Shown here one piece after another: positions 8,082 through 14,362 of a DNA stretch of 15,034 bases (its first letter is position 1; the number at the start of each line of letters is the position of its first letter). Source of the stretch: Mailhella sp. (GTDB taxonomy: Bacteria; Desulfobacterota; Desulfovibrionia; Desulfovibrionales; Desulfovibrionaceae). The notes under the pieces were generated by a model that was not told the DNA's origin, did no database searches, and worked only from the letters and a program-made list of their open reading frames with translations. Position numbers and translations under genes: made by a program. The stretch is from positions 1 to 15,034 of the forward strand of contig JAFQPD010000126.1 of assembly GCA_017411945.1 (NCBI GenBank), in the 5' to 3' direction.

Positions 8082-8124
8082 ATTTCTTTCCTTGTATCCT
8101 GAAAGCTTTTAGAGATCGTACGGA

Positions 8125-8697
8125 TCAGACCATACCCTTGAAGGCCATGAAGGTGAGGGCCATGATGCCAGCCATGATGAGGGCTATGGGGGTGCCCTGC
8201 ATGGCCTTGGGCACGCGGCAGGTCTCAAGGCGTTCGCGCACGCCGGCCATGAGTATCAGGGCCAGCAGGAAGCCGGCGCCCGTGGCAAAGGCGTAGATGA
8301 GGGAGTCCATGAGGCCAAGCTCATCGCGCTGCACCATAAGGGTGACGCCCATCACGCAGCAGTTGGTGGTGATGAGGGGCAGGAAGATGCCCAGCGAGGC
8401 GTACAGCGGGGGAATGGCCTTCTTGAGGAACATTTCCACGAACTGAACCAGAGCGGCGATGATGAGGATGAAGGCCAGAGTCTGGAGGTAGCCGAGTTCG
8501 AAGGGGTCGAGCAGGTACTTCTGGGCCATCCAGGTGAACATCGTGGCCATGACCGTGACGAAGATAACGGCCGAGCCCATGCCTATGGCCACGCCCTTCT
8601 CTTTGGAGCAGCCCACATAGGGGCACTGGCCAAGGTTCTGAGACAGAACGATGTTGTTGACGAATATAGCGGAAACAAACACTTCGAAGACACTCAT
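8125..8697 (-). CDS. rnfA: Rnf complex membrane subunit RnfA
   Basis: Integral membrane subunit of about six segments, homologous to NqrE. With RnfE it forms the symmetric channel-like core. 190 residues, normal length. Signature blocks: FVNNIVLSQNLGQCP (12-26) and LPLITTNCCVMG (106-117). C25 and C113 are the conserved cysteines which, with those of RnfE, hold the intramembrane [2Fe-2S] cluster in characterised Rnf/Nqr complexes. The start has GGAG 7 nt upstream. Adjacent to rnfE (44 nt) as usual for the CDGEAB order. Confidence 0.96.
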   Translation of the reverse strand: MSVFEVFVSAIFVNNIVLSQNLGQCPYVGCSKEKGVAIGMGSAVIFVTVMATMFTWMAQKYLLDPFELGYLQTLAFILIIAALVQFVEMFLKKAIPPLYASLGIFLPLITTNCCVMGVTLMVQRDELGLMDSLIYAFATGAGFLLALILMAGVRERLETCRVPKAMQGTPIALIMAGIMALTFMAFKGMV

Positions 8698-8741
8698 GAG
8701 CGTTCTCCTGTATTCCTTTGCTTCTTAGCCGGGCCCGAGGC

Positions 8742-9440
8742 TCAGCCCTTGTTCTGGCCGCTGGAACAGCCGGGGCAGGCCCCGCCGCAGCTCGGCATCT
8801 GAGAGGCATGGAGGAGGACGAAGGGAGTGGATTCGTTCCTTCTCTTGATCTGCCAGTGGGTCATGAAGTTCATCAGGGCGAGGATGAGGCCAAGGCAGAT
8901 GAACGCGCCGGGAGCTTCGACCATGATAGTGAAAGGTTCGAAGCCTTCCCACATGATGAACTTTCCGAACAGGGTGCCAGCCCCAAGGAGCTCACGGATG
9001 GCGCCGAGGAAAGTCAGCGACATGGTGAAGCCAAGGCCCATGCCTATGCCGTCGGCAATGGCGAGATGCACAGGGTTCTTGGAGGCGAAGGCTTCCGCCC
9101 GGCCGAGGATGATGCAGTTCACCACGATGAGCGGCACGAAGATGCCCAATTGCAGATAAAGCGGGTAAACGTAGGCCTGCATGAGCAGTTCCACGGCCAC
9201 CACCAGCGTGGCGGAAATGGTGATGAAGCAGGCGATGCGGACTTTCTTGGGGATGAAGTTTCGAACCGAAGAAATGATGGCATTGGAAAGCACGAGAACG
9301 AAGAGCACGGCTATGCCCATGCCGAGGCCGTTGGAAGCGTTCTTCGTCACCGCAAGCACGGGGCAGAGGCCCAGCATGACGCGGAACGGAGGGATCTCTC
9401 TCCACAGGCCCTTGGTCAGTTCCTGAATAAAGCGCTGCAT
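8742..9440 (-). CDS. rnfE: Rnf complex membrane subunit RnfE
   Basis: Membrane partner of RnfA, homologous to NqrD; 232 residues, about six segments. Conserved blocks: FRVMLGLCPVLAVT (19-32) with cluster cysteine C26, and LGIFVPLIVVNCIILGRAEAFA (98-119) with C109, followed by DGIGMGLGFT and IRELLGAGTLFG. The C-terminus is unusual: after the last membrane segment and KRR comes a soluble tail of about 30 residues with C218, C222 and C225 (SCGGACPGCSSGQ). AGGAG overlaps the rnfG stop, 5 nt before the ATG, indicating translational coupling. Confidence 0.96.
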   Translation of the reverse strand: MQRFIQELTKGLWREIPPFRVMLGLCPVLAVTKNASNGLGMGIAVLFVLVLSNAIISSVRNFIPKKVRIACFITISATLVVAVELLMQAYVYPLYLQLGIFVPLIVVNCIILGRAEAFASKNPVHLAIADGIGMGLGFTMSLTFLGAIRELLGAGTLFGKFIMWEGFEPFTIMVEAPGAFICLGLILALMNFMTHWQIKRRNESTPFVLLHASQMPSCGGACPGCSSGQNKG

Positions 9441-9450
9441 GTGAACTCCT

Positions 9451-10026
9451 TTACTTCCACGTCTCCAGCAGGAGAGGCTTGATTTCCTGATAGATGGCCA
9501 CGGCGTTGGAAACGGCCAGCATGGCGCCCACGCTGGAAACGGTCGCGCCGGAAATGGCGTCTATCTCGCCGCCGTCGGCCTTGAGCTTCACAGGGAGCTT
9601 CTTGTCGGGGAACTGGTTCAGGAAGTCGGGTTCAGAGAGGCGCGTACCAATGCCGGCGGTCTCCTTCATGGTGGTCATGCCTATGCCGGCAAGGGTATCC
9701 TGATGGATGTTGAAGCCCACAGCCACGCCTATGTCGCCGCCGTAGCCCTTGCCGAAGGCCTCGATGGCCACGCCGTAGAGCTTGCCGCCCTTCATGGCAG
9801 GGAAGACGTTGACCTTGCGGCCGTCCTTAAGGGTGAATGCCTTGCGATCTTCGATGGGGGAATTGTCGGAACCTTTGAACACCGAGAGTATGGCAGGGCC
9901 CTGCACGAAGGTGAGCACCTGGCTCTCGATCTGGGTGGCAGTGCTCATCTTAAGGTAGGAAAGGCTGAAGCCGGCGAGGCCGCACAGCAGGGACAGCACG
10001 GCTATCATCTGTATCATGCTTTTCAT
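9451..10026 (-). CDS. rnfG: Rnf complex flavoprotein subunit RnfG
   Basis: Periplasm-facing subunit carrying covalent FMN; homologous to NqrC. 191 residues from the chosen ATG: one N-terminal membrane anchor (about 6-25), then the FMN-binding domain with GKGYGGDIGVAVGF (92-105), KETAGIGTRL (121-130, ETPGLG-type) and the flavinylation motif D156-AISGA-T162, a perfect ApbE target. A GTG one codon upstream is possible, but the AGGGGG site lies 7 nt before the ATG at 10026 and only 4 nt before the GTG. The start overlaps the rnfD stop (TGATG). Likely contact point for the operon's cytochrome. Confidence 0.95.
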   Translation of the reverse strand: MKSMIQMIAVLSLLCGLAGFSLSYLKMSTATQIESQVLTFVQGPAILSVFKGSDNSPIEDRKAFTLKDGRKVNVFPAMKGGKLYGVAIEAFGKGYGGDIGVAVGFNIHQDTLAGIGMTTMKETAGIGTRLSEPDFLNQFPDKKLPVKLKADGGEIDAISGATVSSVGAMLAVSNAVAIYQEIKPLLLETWK

Positions 10027-10994
10027 CACTTATCCCCCTTCTTCCAGCCGAAGGGCCTGGTCACGACAAGGCCGAACATGGGAGCGAGCAGGTTGATGAG
10101 CATCACGGCGAAGGGTGCGCCGTCGGTGTACATGCCGAAGATGCGGATGATGACCACCAGCGCGCCGCCGGTAAGGCCATAGAGGCACATGGGCAGGCGG
10201 CGATGCGGGGAACAGGAATCCTCAGTGGCGAGGAAGAAGGCCGCAAGCATGGTAGAGCCGCTGAGCAGGTGGAAAAGAGGACCGGCATAGCGGGCAGGAT
10301 CAGCCATCTGGAAGCAGAAGGCCGTCACGGCCACGCCGATCAGGAAGGTGAGCGGCACCTCCCAGCGGATGACGCCGCGGAAGATGATGAACAGGCCGCC
10401 AAGGAAAAGCAGGCCGGCGTAGACAGCGCCGAGGCCGCCGAGCTGGAGGCCCAGAAGGAGGTCGGTGCAGGAGATGCCGGCCACGTCGGCCGCACCGAAC
10501 TGCTTGAGGCGGAGCAGCGGGTCGAAGAGGTCAGTCGCCAGAATGGTGGAAGTCGCGTCCATGTATGTGGGGAAGGACACGAAGACCAGAGCCCAGCCCA
10601 CGAGCACGGCACTCACGGGGTTAGTGCCGTAGCCGCCGAAGGCCATGCGGCCAAGGCACATGGCACAGCCCACGCCGATGACGACCAGCCACCACGGAGC
10701 GGCGGCAGGCAGAAGGAAGGCAAAGAGCACACCGAGCACGGCGGCAGTTCCGTCATGCTGGGAAGGCTTCTGGCCCATGGCCTTCTGGCAGAGGAATTCG
10801 CAGGCCATGGCGGTGAACACGGAAAGCGCGACCACGCGTATGGCGGGAAGGCCCCACATGGCGAAGGCCGCCAGCATGGCCGGAGCGAGAGCGATCAGCG
10901 TATAGATGCTGTTGCCGCGTATGGTGCGCCCGCAATGCCAGAACGGCGGCACGCTGATGGCGACCATGATATCTTTATTGGCAGATTTGCTCAT
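10026..10994 (-). CDS. rnfD: Rnf complex membrane subunit RnfD (divergent)
   Basis: Large membrane subunit, homologous to NqrB, which in studied Rnf complexes carries a covalent FMN and takes part in ion transport. 322 residues with about 8-10 hydrophobic segments. Family landmarks remain: HDGTAAVLGVLFAFLLPAAAP (80-100), FGGYGTNPV (119-127), FP at 141-142, MLAAFFLATEDSCSP (249-263) and RIFGMYTDGAPFAVMLINLLAP (284-305). Where the family has a Dxx(S/T)xATP flavinylation motif followed by a GETS-type segment, this protein reads YMDATSTILATDLFDPLL (144-161) and GLGAVYAG (187-194). Neither keeps the usual residues, so covalent FMN here is doubtful. The ribosome site is weak (GAGA). 50 nt after rnfC. 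Confidence 0.93.
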   Translation of the reverse strand: MSKSANKDIMVAISVPPFWHCGRTIRGNSIYTLIALAPAMLAAFAMWGLPAIRVVALSVFTAMACEFLCQKAMGQKPSQHDGTAAVLGVLFAFLLPAAAPWWLVVIGVGCAMCLGRMAFGGYGTNPVSAVLVGWALVFVSFPTYMDATSTILATDLFDPLLRLKQFGAADVAGISCTDLLLGLQLGGLGAVYAGLLFLGGLFIIFRGVIRWEVPLTFLIGVAVTAFCFQMADPARYAGPLFHLLSGSTMLAAFFLATEDSCSPHRRLPMCLYGLTGGALVVIIRIFGMYTDGAPFAVMLINLLAPMFGLVVTRPFGWKKGDK

Positions 10995-11044
10995 GACAGT
11001 TCTCGTTGAGAGCTTTTATTCTTATAGGAGGGGAGTGCCCGGCC

Positions 11045-12283
11045 TCAGTCCTTGCTGACAGGGACCACGGGGGTGAGCTTGGCCATGGCCTCTTCCTGAC
11101 GCAGCTTGTTCACGGCAAGACGGATGTACTGGAGCACGGGGCGGCGGGCTATGCACACATAACTGCAGAGGCCGCAGTCCACACAGAGGTGGAAGTTCTC
11201 CTTGCGGGACATGTCGTACTTGTTGAATTCAGCGTAGCGGCTGAGCATGCGCGGGTCGATACGGGTAGGGCATACCAGCATGCAGGCGCCGCAGTTCACA
11301 CAGATGCTGTCGCCTTCCATAGGGGGGATCGTTCCCTTGCGGACAACGAAGAAGCCCTGCGTGCCCTTGGTAATGCTTCGGTCGAGCTGGTCGAGGCTTT
11401 CGCCGCGCAGGGGGCCGCCTCGCAGGATGGTGTCGCCGTTCTTCAGGGGTTCGCCGGTGTACTCGATAAGGTCGCCCACGATACTGCCGTTGGTCACGAC
11501 GTAGTTGGCCCAGTGATCTTCCACGCTCACGGTGATGACAGTATCCATGAGGGGAAGGCCGGTGAGGGCCACATGGCCGAGGCTCCACACGTTATGGATG
11601 CCCACAGAGGCCCAGCCTTCGGGGTTCTCTTTCTTCGTGATCTGCTTGATGAGCAGTTCGGATATGCTGTTGGGATATTCCGGCTCGACCTCAACGGTGC
11701 GGATGCCGTCCACATGCACCACGGCCCCCTTGGGCACGGCAAGGATGATCTCATCCGCGCGGCCAAAGCGGCGCATGAGCTCGATGCCGGCCTTTATCTC
11801 ATCCGCATAGCCGATGAGCATGGCTTCGGCCCAGGTGATTCCGGGCTCAGGGTTCAGGCCGTTGATGACGAGCGTTCTGGCTCTCTGGCCGAGGGAACGG
11901 GTATTCACGCCAAGCTTCTTCACGGCAAGAACAAGGTCTTCGCCGCGCAGGTCGCTGTTGAGAAGCTCCACCCGCTCCACAGCAGGGAAGGCGGAAGCGT
12001 CGACGGCGGAATCTTCCAAAACGTCGATGAAGATGCTTCGCACGTTGATGTCGGAAATGACGCCGTACACCGGAGCGTGCAGGTCGCCCTTCTCAAGGGA
12101 AGGGTGTTCGGCAAGGAGCATGCCGGGATAGACCTGCGTTTTCTTCTTGATATCGGGAAGCAGTTCGAACTGCTCGCGGTTCAGGCGCAGTTTTCTGGGC
12201 TTGAAGCCTTCACGGAAGTTCCGTACGTCGCCGTAGACGAGGCGGAAGCGAGGGTCGCTGAGTATGTTGAATCTTCTCTTCAT
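11045..12283 (-). CDS. rnfC: Rnf complex subunit RnfC (NADH-loop-less variant)
   Basis: Cytoplasmic peripheral subunit which in canonical Rnf carries the NADH/FMN site and two 4Fe-4S clusters. 412 residues: barrel-sandwich-like segment ending KGDLHAPVYGVISDI (65-79); NuoF-like core with NGLNPEPGIT (141-150) matching the family NGxxxEPxIT; SLBB region (about 230-300); and ferredoxin-like clusters C328/331/334/338 and C367/370/373/377, the second followed by the RPVLQYIRLAV run (381-391). The glycine-rich GxGGAGFPTxxK loop expected about 25-30 residues before NGxxxEP is absent: 111-137 reads mostly charged and hydrophobic residues with only scattered single glycines. The N-terminal 60 residues also diverge. 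An AAGGCGG site overlaps the cytochrome gene's stop, 12 nt upstream. Confidence 0.94.
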   Translation of the reverse strand: MKRRFNILSDPRFRLVYGDVRNFREGFKPRKLRLNREQFELLPDIKKKTQVYPGMLLAEHPSLEKGDLHAPVYGVISDINVRSIFIDVLEDSAVDASAFPAVERVELLNSDLRGEDLVLAVKKLGVNTRSLGQRARTLVINGLNPEPGITWAEAMLIGYADEIKAGIELMRRFGRADEIILAVPKGAVVHVDGIRTVEVEPEYPNSISELLIKQITKKENPEGWASVGIHNVWSLGHVALTGLPLMDTVITVSVEDHWANYVVTNGSIVGDLIEYTGEPLKNGDTILRGGPLRGESLDQLDRSITKGTQGFFVVRKGTIPPMEGDSICVNCGACMLVCPTRIDPRMLSRYAEFNKYDMSRKENFHLCVDCGLCSYVCIARRPVLQYIRLAVNKLRQEEAMAKLTPVVPVSKD

Positions 12284-12295
12284 GGGGGTTCCGCC

Positions 12296-13042
12296 TTACT
12301 TCATGTGACACTGGGCGCAGGCGTCCACAGGTCCGCCCTTTTCCTTATGGCAGCCGATGCACTGCCCGTGGTAGGCGGCCATGCTGTTCGGAACGAGCTT
12401 CTTAGGCTCCTGAGTATGGCAGTCGGCGCAGGCAACGAAGGCCTTGTCGATATTCTTTCCTGCCATGAACTGCTCACGGGCATCCACGGTATCGTGGCAG
12501 ACGAGGCAATTCTTGGAATCGCCCTTTATCTCGCGGCGGTGGCAGTCCACGCACTGGGCATGGCCCACGTCCTTGGCGGAGAGCCCGGCCTTTGCGGCCT
12601 CTGCGGCTTTGGCTTCGAAGTAGTCGCTGTCCACATAGCTGGCATGGGCTTCGCGATTCCATTCTTTCAGTGTAACTGCGGAAACATGGTGGCAGGTAGC
12701 GCAGACGAGCTTGTCCTTGCTCATGCTCTGGTGCGCAGTCTTGAAGTCGCCGCCGAAATCCACGCCGTGGCAGGATTTGCAGGACACCTTGAAGGAAGTC
12801 ATGGTCCTGTCGTGGCAGGCGTTGCAGCTATCGGCCTTTTCCGGGGCAAAGGCTTCATGATGGCACTGAGCGCAGGTCAGGCCGTACTTTTCCATATGGG
12901 TCTTATGGTCGAAGACCACGCGACCGCCAACATTGGGCATGAGCACCCTGCCCGGCAGGACTTCTTTTTCCTGCGGGACAAGATAGCCGCCTATAGACAG
13001 GGCAAGAAGGACCCCCATCATGCCATATACGAGTTTTCCCAC
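12296..13042 (-). CDS. Membrane-anchored nonahaem cytochrome c, Rnf-associated
   Basis: First gene of the Rnf operon. From the GTG at 13042 it encodes 248 residues: an N-terminal hydrophobic segment (4-23) without an obvious cleavage site, probably a membrane anchor, then a periplasmic part with nine CXXCH haem sites (at C57, 73, 88, 114, 164, 179, 205, 228, 242). The four N-terminal haems form a c3/c7-like lobe (FDHKTH before the first haem, then CAQCHH). A haem-free helix-like linker (about 120-160) leads to a five-haem lobe. Only eight histidines lie outside CXXCH. The start was chosen because AGGAGG sits 5 nt before the GTG. An upstream ATG at 13111 would put the start upstream of the predicted promoter -10. 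A multihaem cytochrome ahead of rnf is known in Desulfovibrio, and Methanosarcina acetivorans has an analogous arrangement (MmcA). Probable role: electron exchange between RnfG and periplasmic cytochromes. Confidence 0.93.
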   Translation of the reverse strand: MGKLVYGMMGVLLALSIGGYLVPQEKEVLPGRVLMPNVGGRVVFDHKTHMEKYGLTCAQCHHEAFAPEKADSCNACHDRTMTSFKVSCKSCHGVDFGGDFKTAHQSMSKDKLVCATCHHVSAVTLKEWNREAHASYVDSDYFEAKAAEAAKAGLSAKDVGHAQCVDCHRREIKGDSKNCLVCHDTVDAREQFMAGKNIDKAFVACADCHTQEPKKLVPNSMAAYHGQCIGCHKEKGGPVDACAQCHMK

Positions 13043-13047
13043 AATTC

Positions 13048-13053
13048 CCTCCT
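13048..13053 (-). promoter_or_regulatory. Ribosome binding site that fixes the cytochrome GTG start
   Basis: AGGAGG on the minus strand, followed by the 5-nt spacer GAATT and then GTG. It is the strongest ribosome site in the operon, and it decides for the GTG over two upstream in-frame ATGs. Confidence 0.85.
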
Positions 13054-13083
13054 CGTACTCGATACGGAGCATAGAATGCGGAC

Positions 13084-13111
13084 AGTATAGAGGAGCCTTG
13101 TAAAATCTCAA
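13084..13111 (-). promoter_or_regulatory. Sigma-70-type promoter of the cytochrome-rnf-apbE operon
   Basis: Minus strand: TTGAGA (13106-13111, five of six to consensus), a 16-base spacer, then TATACT (13084-13089). The expected transcript start is near 13077, giving a leader of about 35 nt. Upstream of the -35 lie two A-tracts (seven and five A) whose centres are about one helical turn apart, which could bend the DNA or act as an UP element. Confidence 0.8.
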
Positions 13112-13170
13112 GATTTTTGCTGATTTTTTTGATAAAATTAAAAATCACAATAAAAGTCGGCGTTCGTTGA

Positions 13171-13220
13171 ACTGTTTAAACAATCAATTCTCCCCCCTTT
13201 TTGCTGACTGTTTAACCAAT
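13171..13220. repeat. Direct repeat pair ACTGTTTAA(A/C)CAAT
   Basis: ACTGTTTAAACAAT at 13171-13184 and ACTGTTTAACCAAT at 13207-13220 match in 13 of 14 positions. They are spaced 36 bp start to start, and the first contains the palindrome GTTTAAAC. They lie 60-110 bp upstream of the -35 of the Rnf promoter, a plausible activator or repressor position, but no regulator can be named. Confidence 0.6.
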
Positions 13221-13367
13221 TTAGAAATATCTGCCCACAATCACAGAAAAAGATATGAACTCCCTTTTTTCGAGAAAAAGAAAAACGTCCGCTATCCATC
13301 AGCAGCTCCGCCCGAGAATGATGCGTTCTTTTATTCACAAAGTTTCCAGAGTACTAATTTTGAAATG

Positions 13368-13385
13368 GCTCGAAATTGTTCGAGC
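13368..13385. repeat. Perfect inverted repeat GCTCGAA-ATTG-TTCGAGC, putative operator
   Basis: Two exactly complementary 7-base arms around a 4-base spacer, about 70 bp upstream of the suggested -35 of coaX. The geometry suits a dimeric helix-turn-helix regulator. No T-run follows on either strand, so it is not a terminator. Confidence 0.6.
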
Positions 13386-13455
13386 AGGAACACAGGGGGC
13401 AAAAATCCGGAATGGAACGCCTTGTGGTCCGCGCGAAGAGGCAAATTTAAAGCCG

Positions 13456-13484
13456 TTGCGAATCGGGGCAAGAAAGGCTAAACT
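13456..13484 (+). promoter_or_regulatory. Possible sigma-70 promoter of coaX
   Basis: TTGCGA (13456-13461), a 17-base spacer and TAAACT (13479-13484); each box matches the consensus in four of six positions. The predicted start near 13491 leaves a leader of about 25 nt before the coaX ATG. Moderate match only. Confidence 0.5.
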
Positions 13485-13515
13485 TTTTACTTCCACTACC
13501 AAAGGCGGTGAGCAT

Positions 13516-14313
13516 ATGTCCGAAAACCTCCTTCTTGTCGATATCGGCAACACCTGCATAAAGCTGGTCTTCGCCACGCCCGATGCTCTGGAGGCTTCCT
13601 ATACCCTGCCCACGCGCGCCCAGCATACGCCGGACAGCCTCGGCCTCGCACTGCTCCAGCTCCTCGCCCTGCGCGGCCTGAAGCCGGAGGACATAGACGC
13701 CTGCGCCGTGTGCTCCGTGGTGCCGGACGTGTACAGCCTTTTCCGCGATGCCTGCCGCAAATACCTCGGCACGGCTCCCCTCGCCTTCCCCGGCGACTTC
13801 GAGCTGGACATGGTGAACGGCTACGACCAGCCTCAGGAAGTGGGGGCGGACCGCCTTCTCGCCGCCTACGCCGCGCGCCAGCTCTTCCCGGAACCGAAGT
13901 CTCTCATTTCCGTGGATTTCGGCACCGCCACCACCTTCGACTGCGTGAGCGGCCGCACCTACCTCGGAGGCCTCATCTGCCCCGGGCTTTTTTCCTCGCG
14001 CAACGCCCTTGCGGCCAATACCGCAAAGCTGCCCCGGATCTCTCTGGATGTAACGGAAACCAATGCCATCATAGGCCGCAACACGGCCACCAGCATGAAC
14101 CACGGCTTCCTCTTCGGCTTCTCTGCCATGGCCGAAGGCCTCTGTGAACGCCTCAAGGCCCAGCTCCCCGGCCCGGTCTTCGTGGTAGGCACCGGAGGCA
14201 TAGCTCAGGACCTTTCCGGCATATGCCGCGCCTTCGACGCCATACGCCCCGACCTTATCCCCGAAGGCCTGCGCCTCGTCTGGAACGAACGCAAGGCCCG
14301 CATGACCAAGTAA
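13516..14313 (+). CDS. coaX: Type III pantothenate kinase
   Basis: Phosphorylates pantothenate, the first step of coenzyme A synthesis; the type III enzyme belongs to the ASKHA fold and needs a monovalent cation. 265 residues, normal length. Motifs: phosphate-binding DIGNT (9-13), Y-DQPQEVGADRL (103-114) with catalytic D112, DFGTATTFD (134-142) and GGLICPG (151-157). The same frame is open back to an ATG at 13255, which would add 87 residues. I reject that because CoaX proteins begin a few residues before DIGNT, and because a near-complete ribosome site (AAGGCGGTGAGC) lies just before the ATG at 13516. The gene is independent of the Rnf operon and precedes eno on the same strand. Confidence 0.95.
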   Translation: MSENLLLVDIGNTCIKLVFATPDALEASYTLPTRAQHTPDSLGLALLQLLALRGLKPEDIDACAVCSVVPDVYSLFRDACRKYLGTAPLAFPGDFELDMVNGYDQPQEVGADRLLAAYAARQLFPEPKSLISVDFGTATTFDCVSGRTYLGGLICPGLFSSRNALAANTAKLPRISLDVTETNAIIGRNTATSMNHGFLFGFSAMAEGLCERLKAQLPGPVFVVGTGGIAQDLSGICRAFDAIRPDLIPEGLRLVWNERKARMTK

Positions 14314-14328
14314 AAAATATTCTCTTAC

Positions 14329-14343
14329 CCGGGCCTAGCCCGG
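14329..14343 (+). promoter_or_regulatory. GC-rich hairpin in the coaX-eno spacer
   Basis: CCGGGC-CTA-GCCCGG, a perfect 6-bp stem with a 3-base loop, ends 6 nt before the eno ribosome site. No T-run follows on the plus strand, so it is not a standard terminator. It could slow readthrough from coaX, protect the 5' end of a processed eno mRNA, or influence ribosome access. Function unknown. Confidence 0.5.
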
Positions 14344-14362
14344 CATACCAAGGAGCTTTCCC

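Larger units (their letters stand above)
13112..13515. other. AT-rich regulatory intergenic region between the Rnf operon and coaX
   Basis: No credible gene in this stretch of about 400 bp. Open frames here lack ribosome sites and recognisable domains. It holds the A-tracts upstream of the Rnf promoter, a 14-base direct repeat (13171-13184, 13207-13220), a perfect 18-bp palindrome (13368-13385) and a plausible coaX promoter (13456-13484). The base composition is clearly more AT-rich than the flanking genes, especially 13100-13380. Confidence 0.7.

Noticed and set aside
6183..8102. 639-codon plus-strand open frame opposite apbE and rnfB
   Set aside because: Antisense shadow of two clearly recognisable minus-strand genes; Gly/His/Ala-rich with no family resemblance.
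11006..13090. 694-codon plus-strand open frame opposite rnfC and the cytochrome gene
   Set aside because: Antisense shadow: the minus strand encodes RnfC clusters and nine CXXCH motifs with proper ribosome sites.
13321..13360. Rex-type operator suggested by a CACAA half site
   Set aside because: Only single half sites are present; no TTGTGA-N-TCACAA pair was found near the Rnf promoter.
13138..13481. Short open frames in the AT-rich intergenic region (66 residues minus, 104 residues plus)
   Set aside because: No ribosome site, no recognisable domain, and composition like non-coding DNA.
13255..13515. 87-residue N-terminal extension of CoaX from an upstream in-frame ATG
   Set aside because: CoaX proteins start just before the DIGNT motif. 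The extension has no ribosome site, is basic and low in complexity, and crosses the palindrome and the proposed promoter; a strong ribosome site precedes the ATG at 13516.
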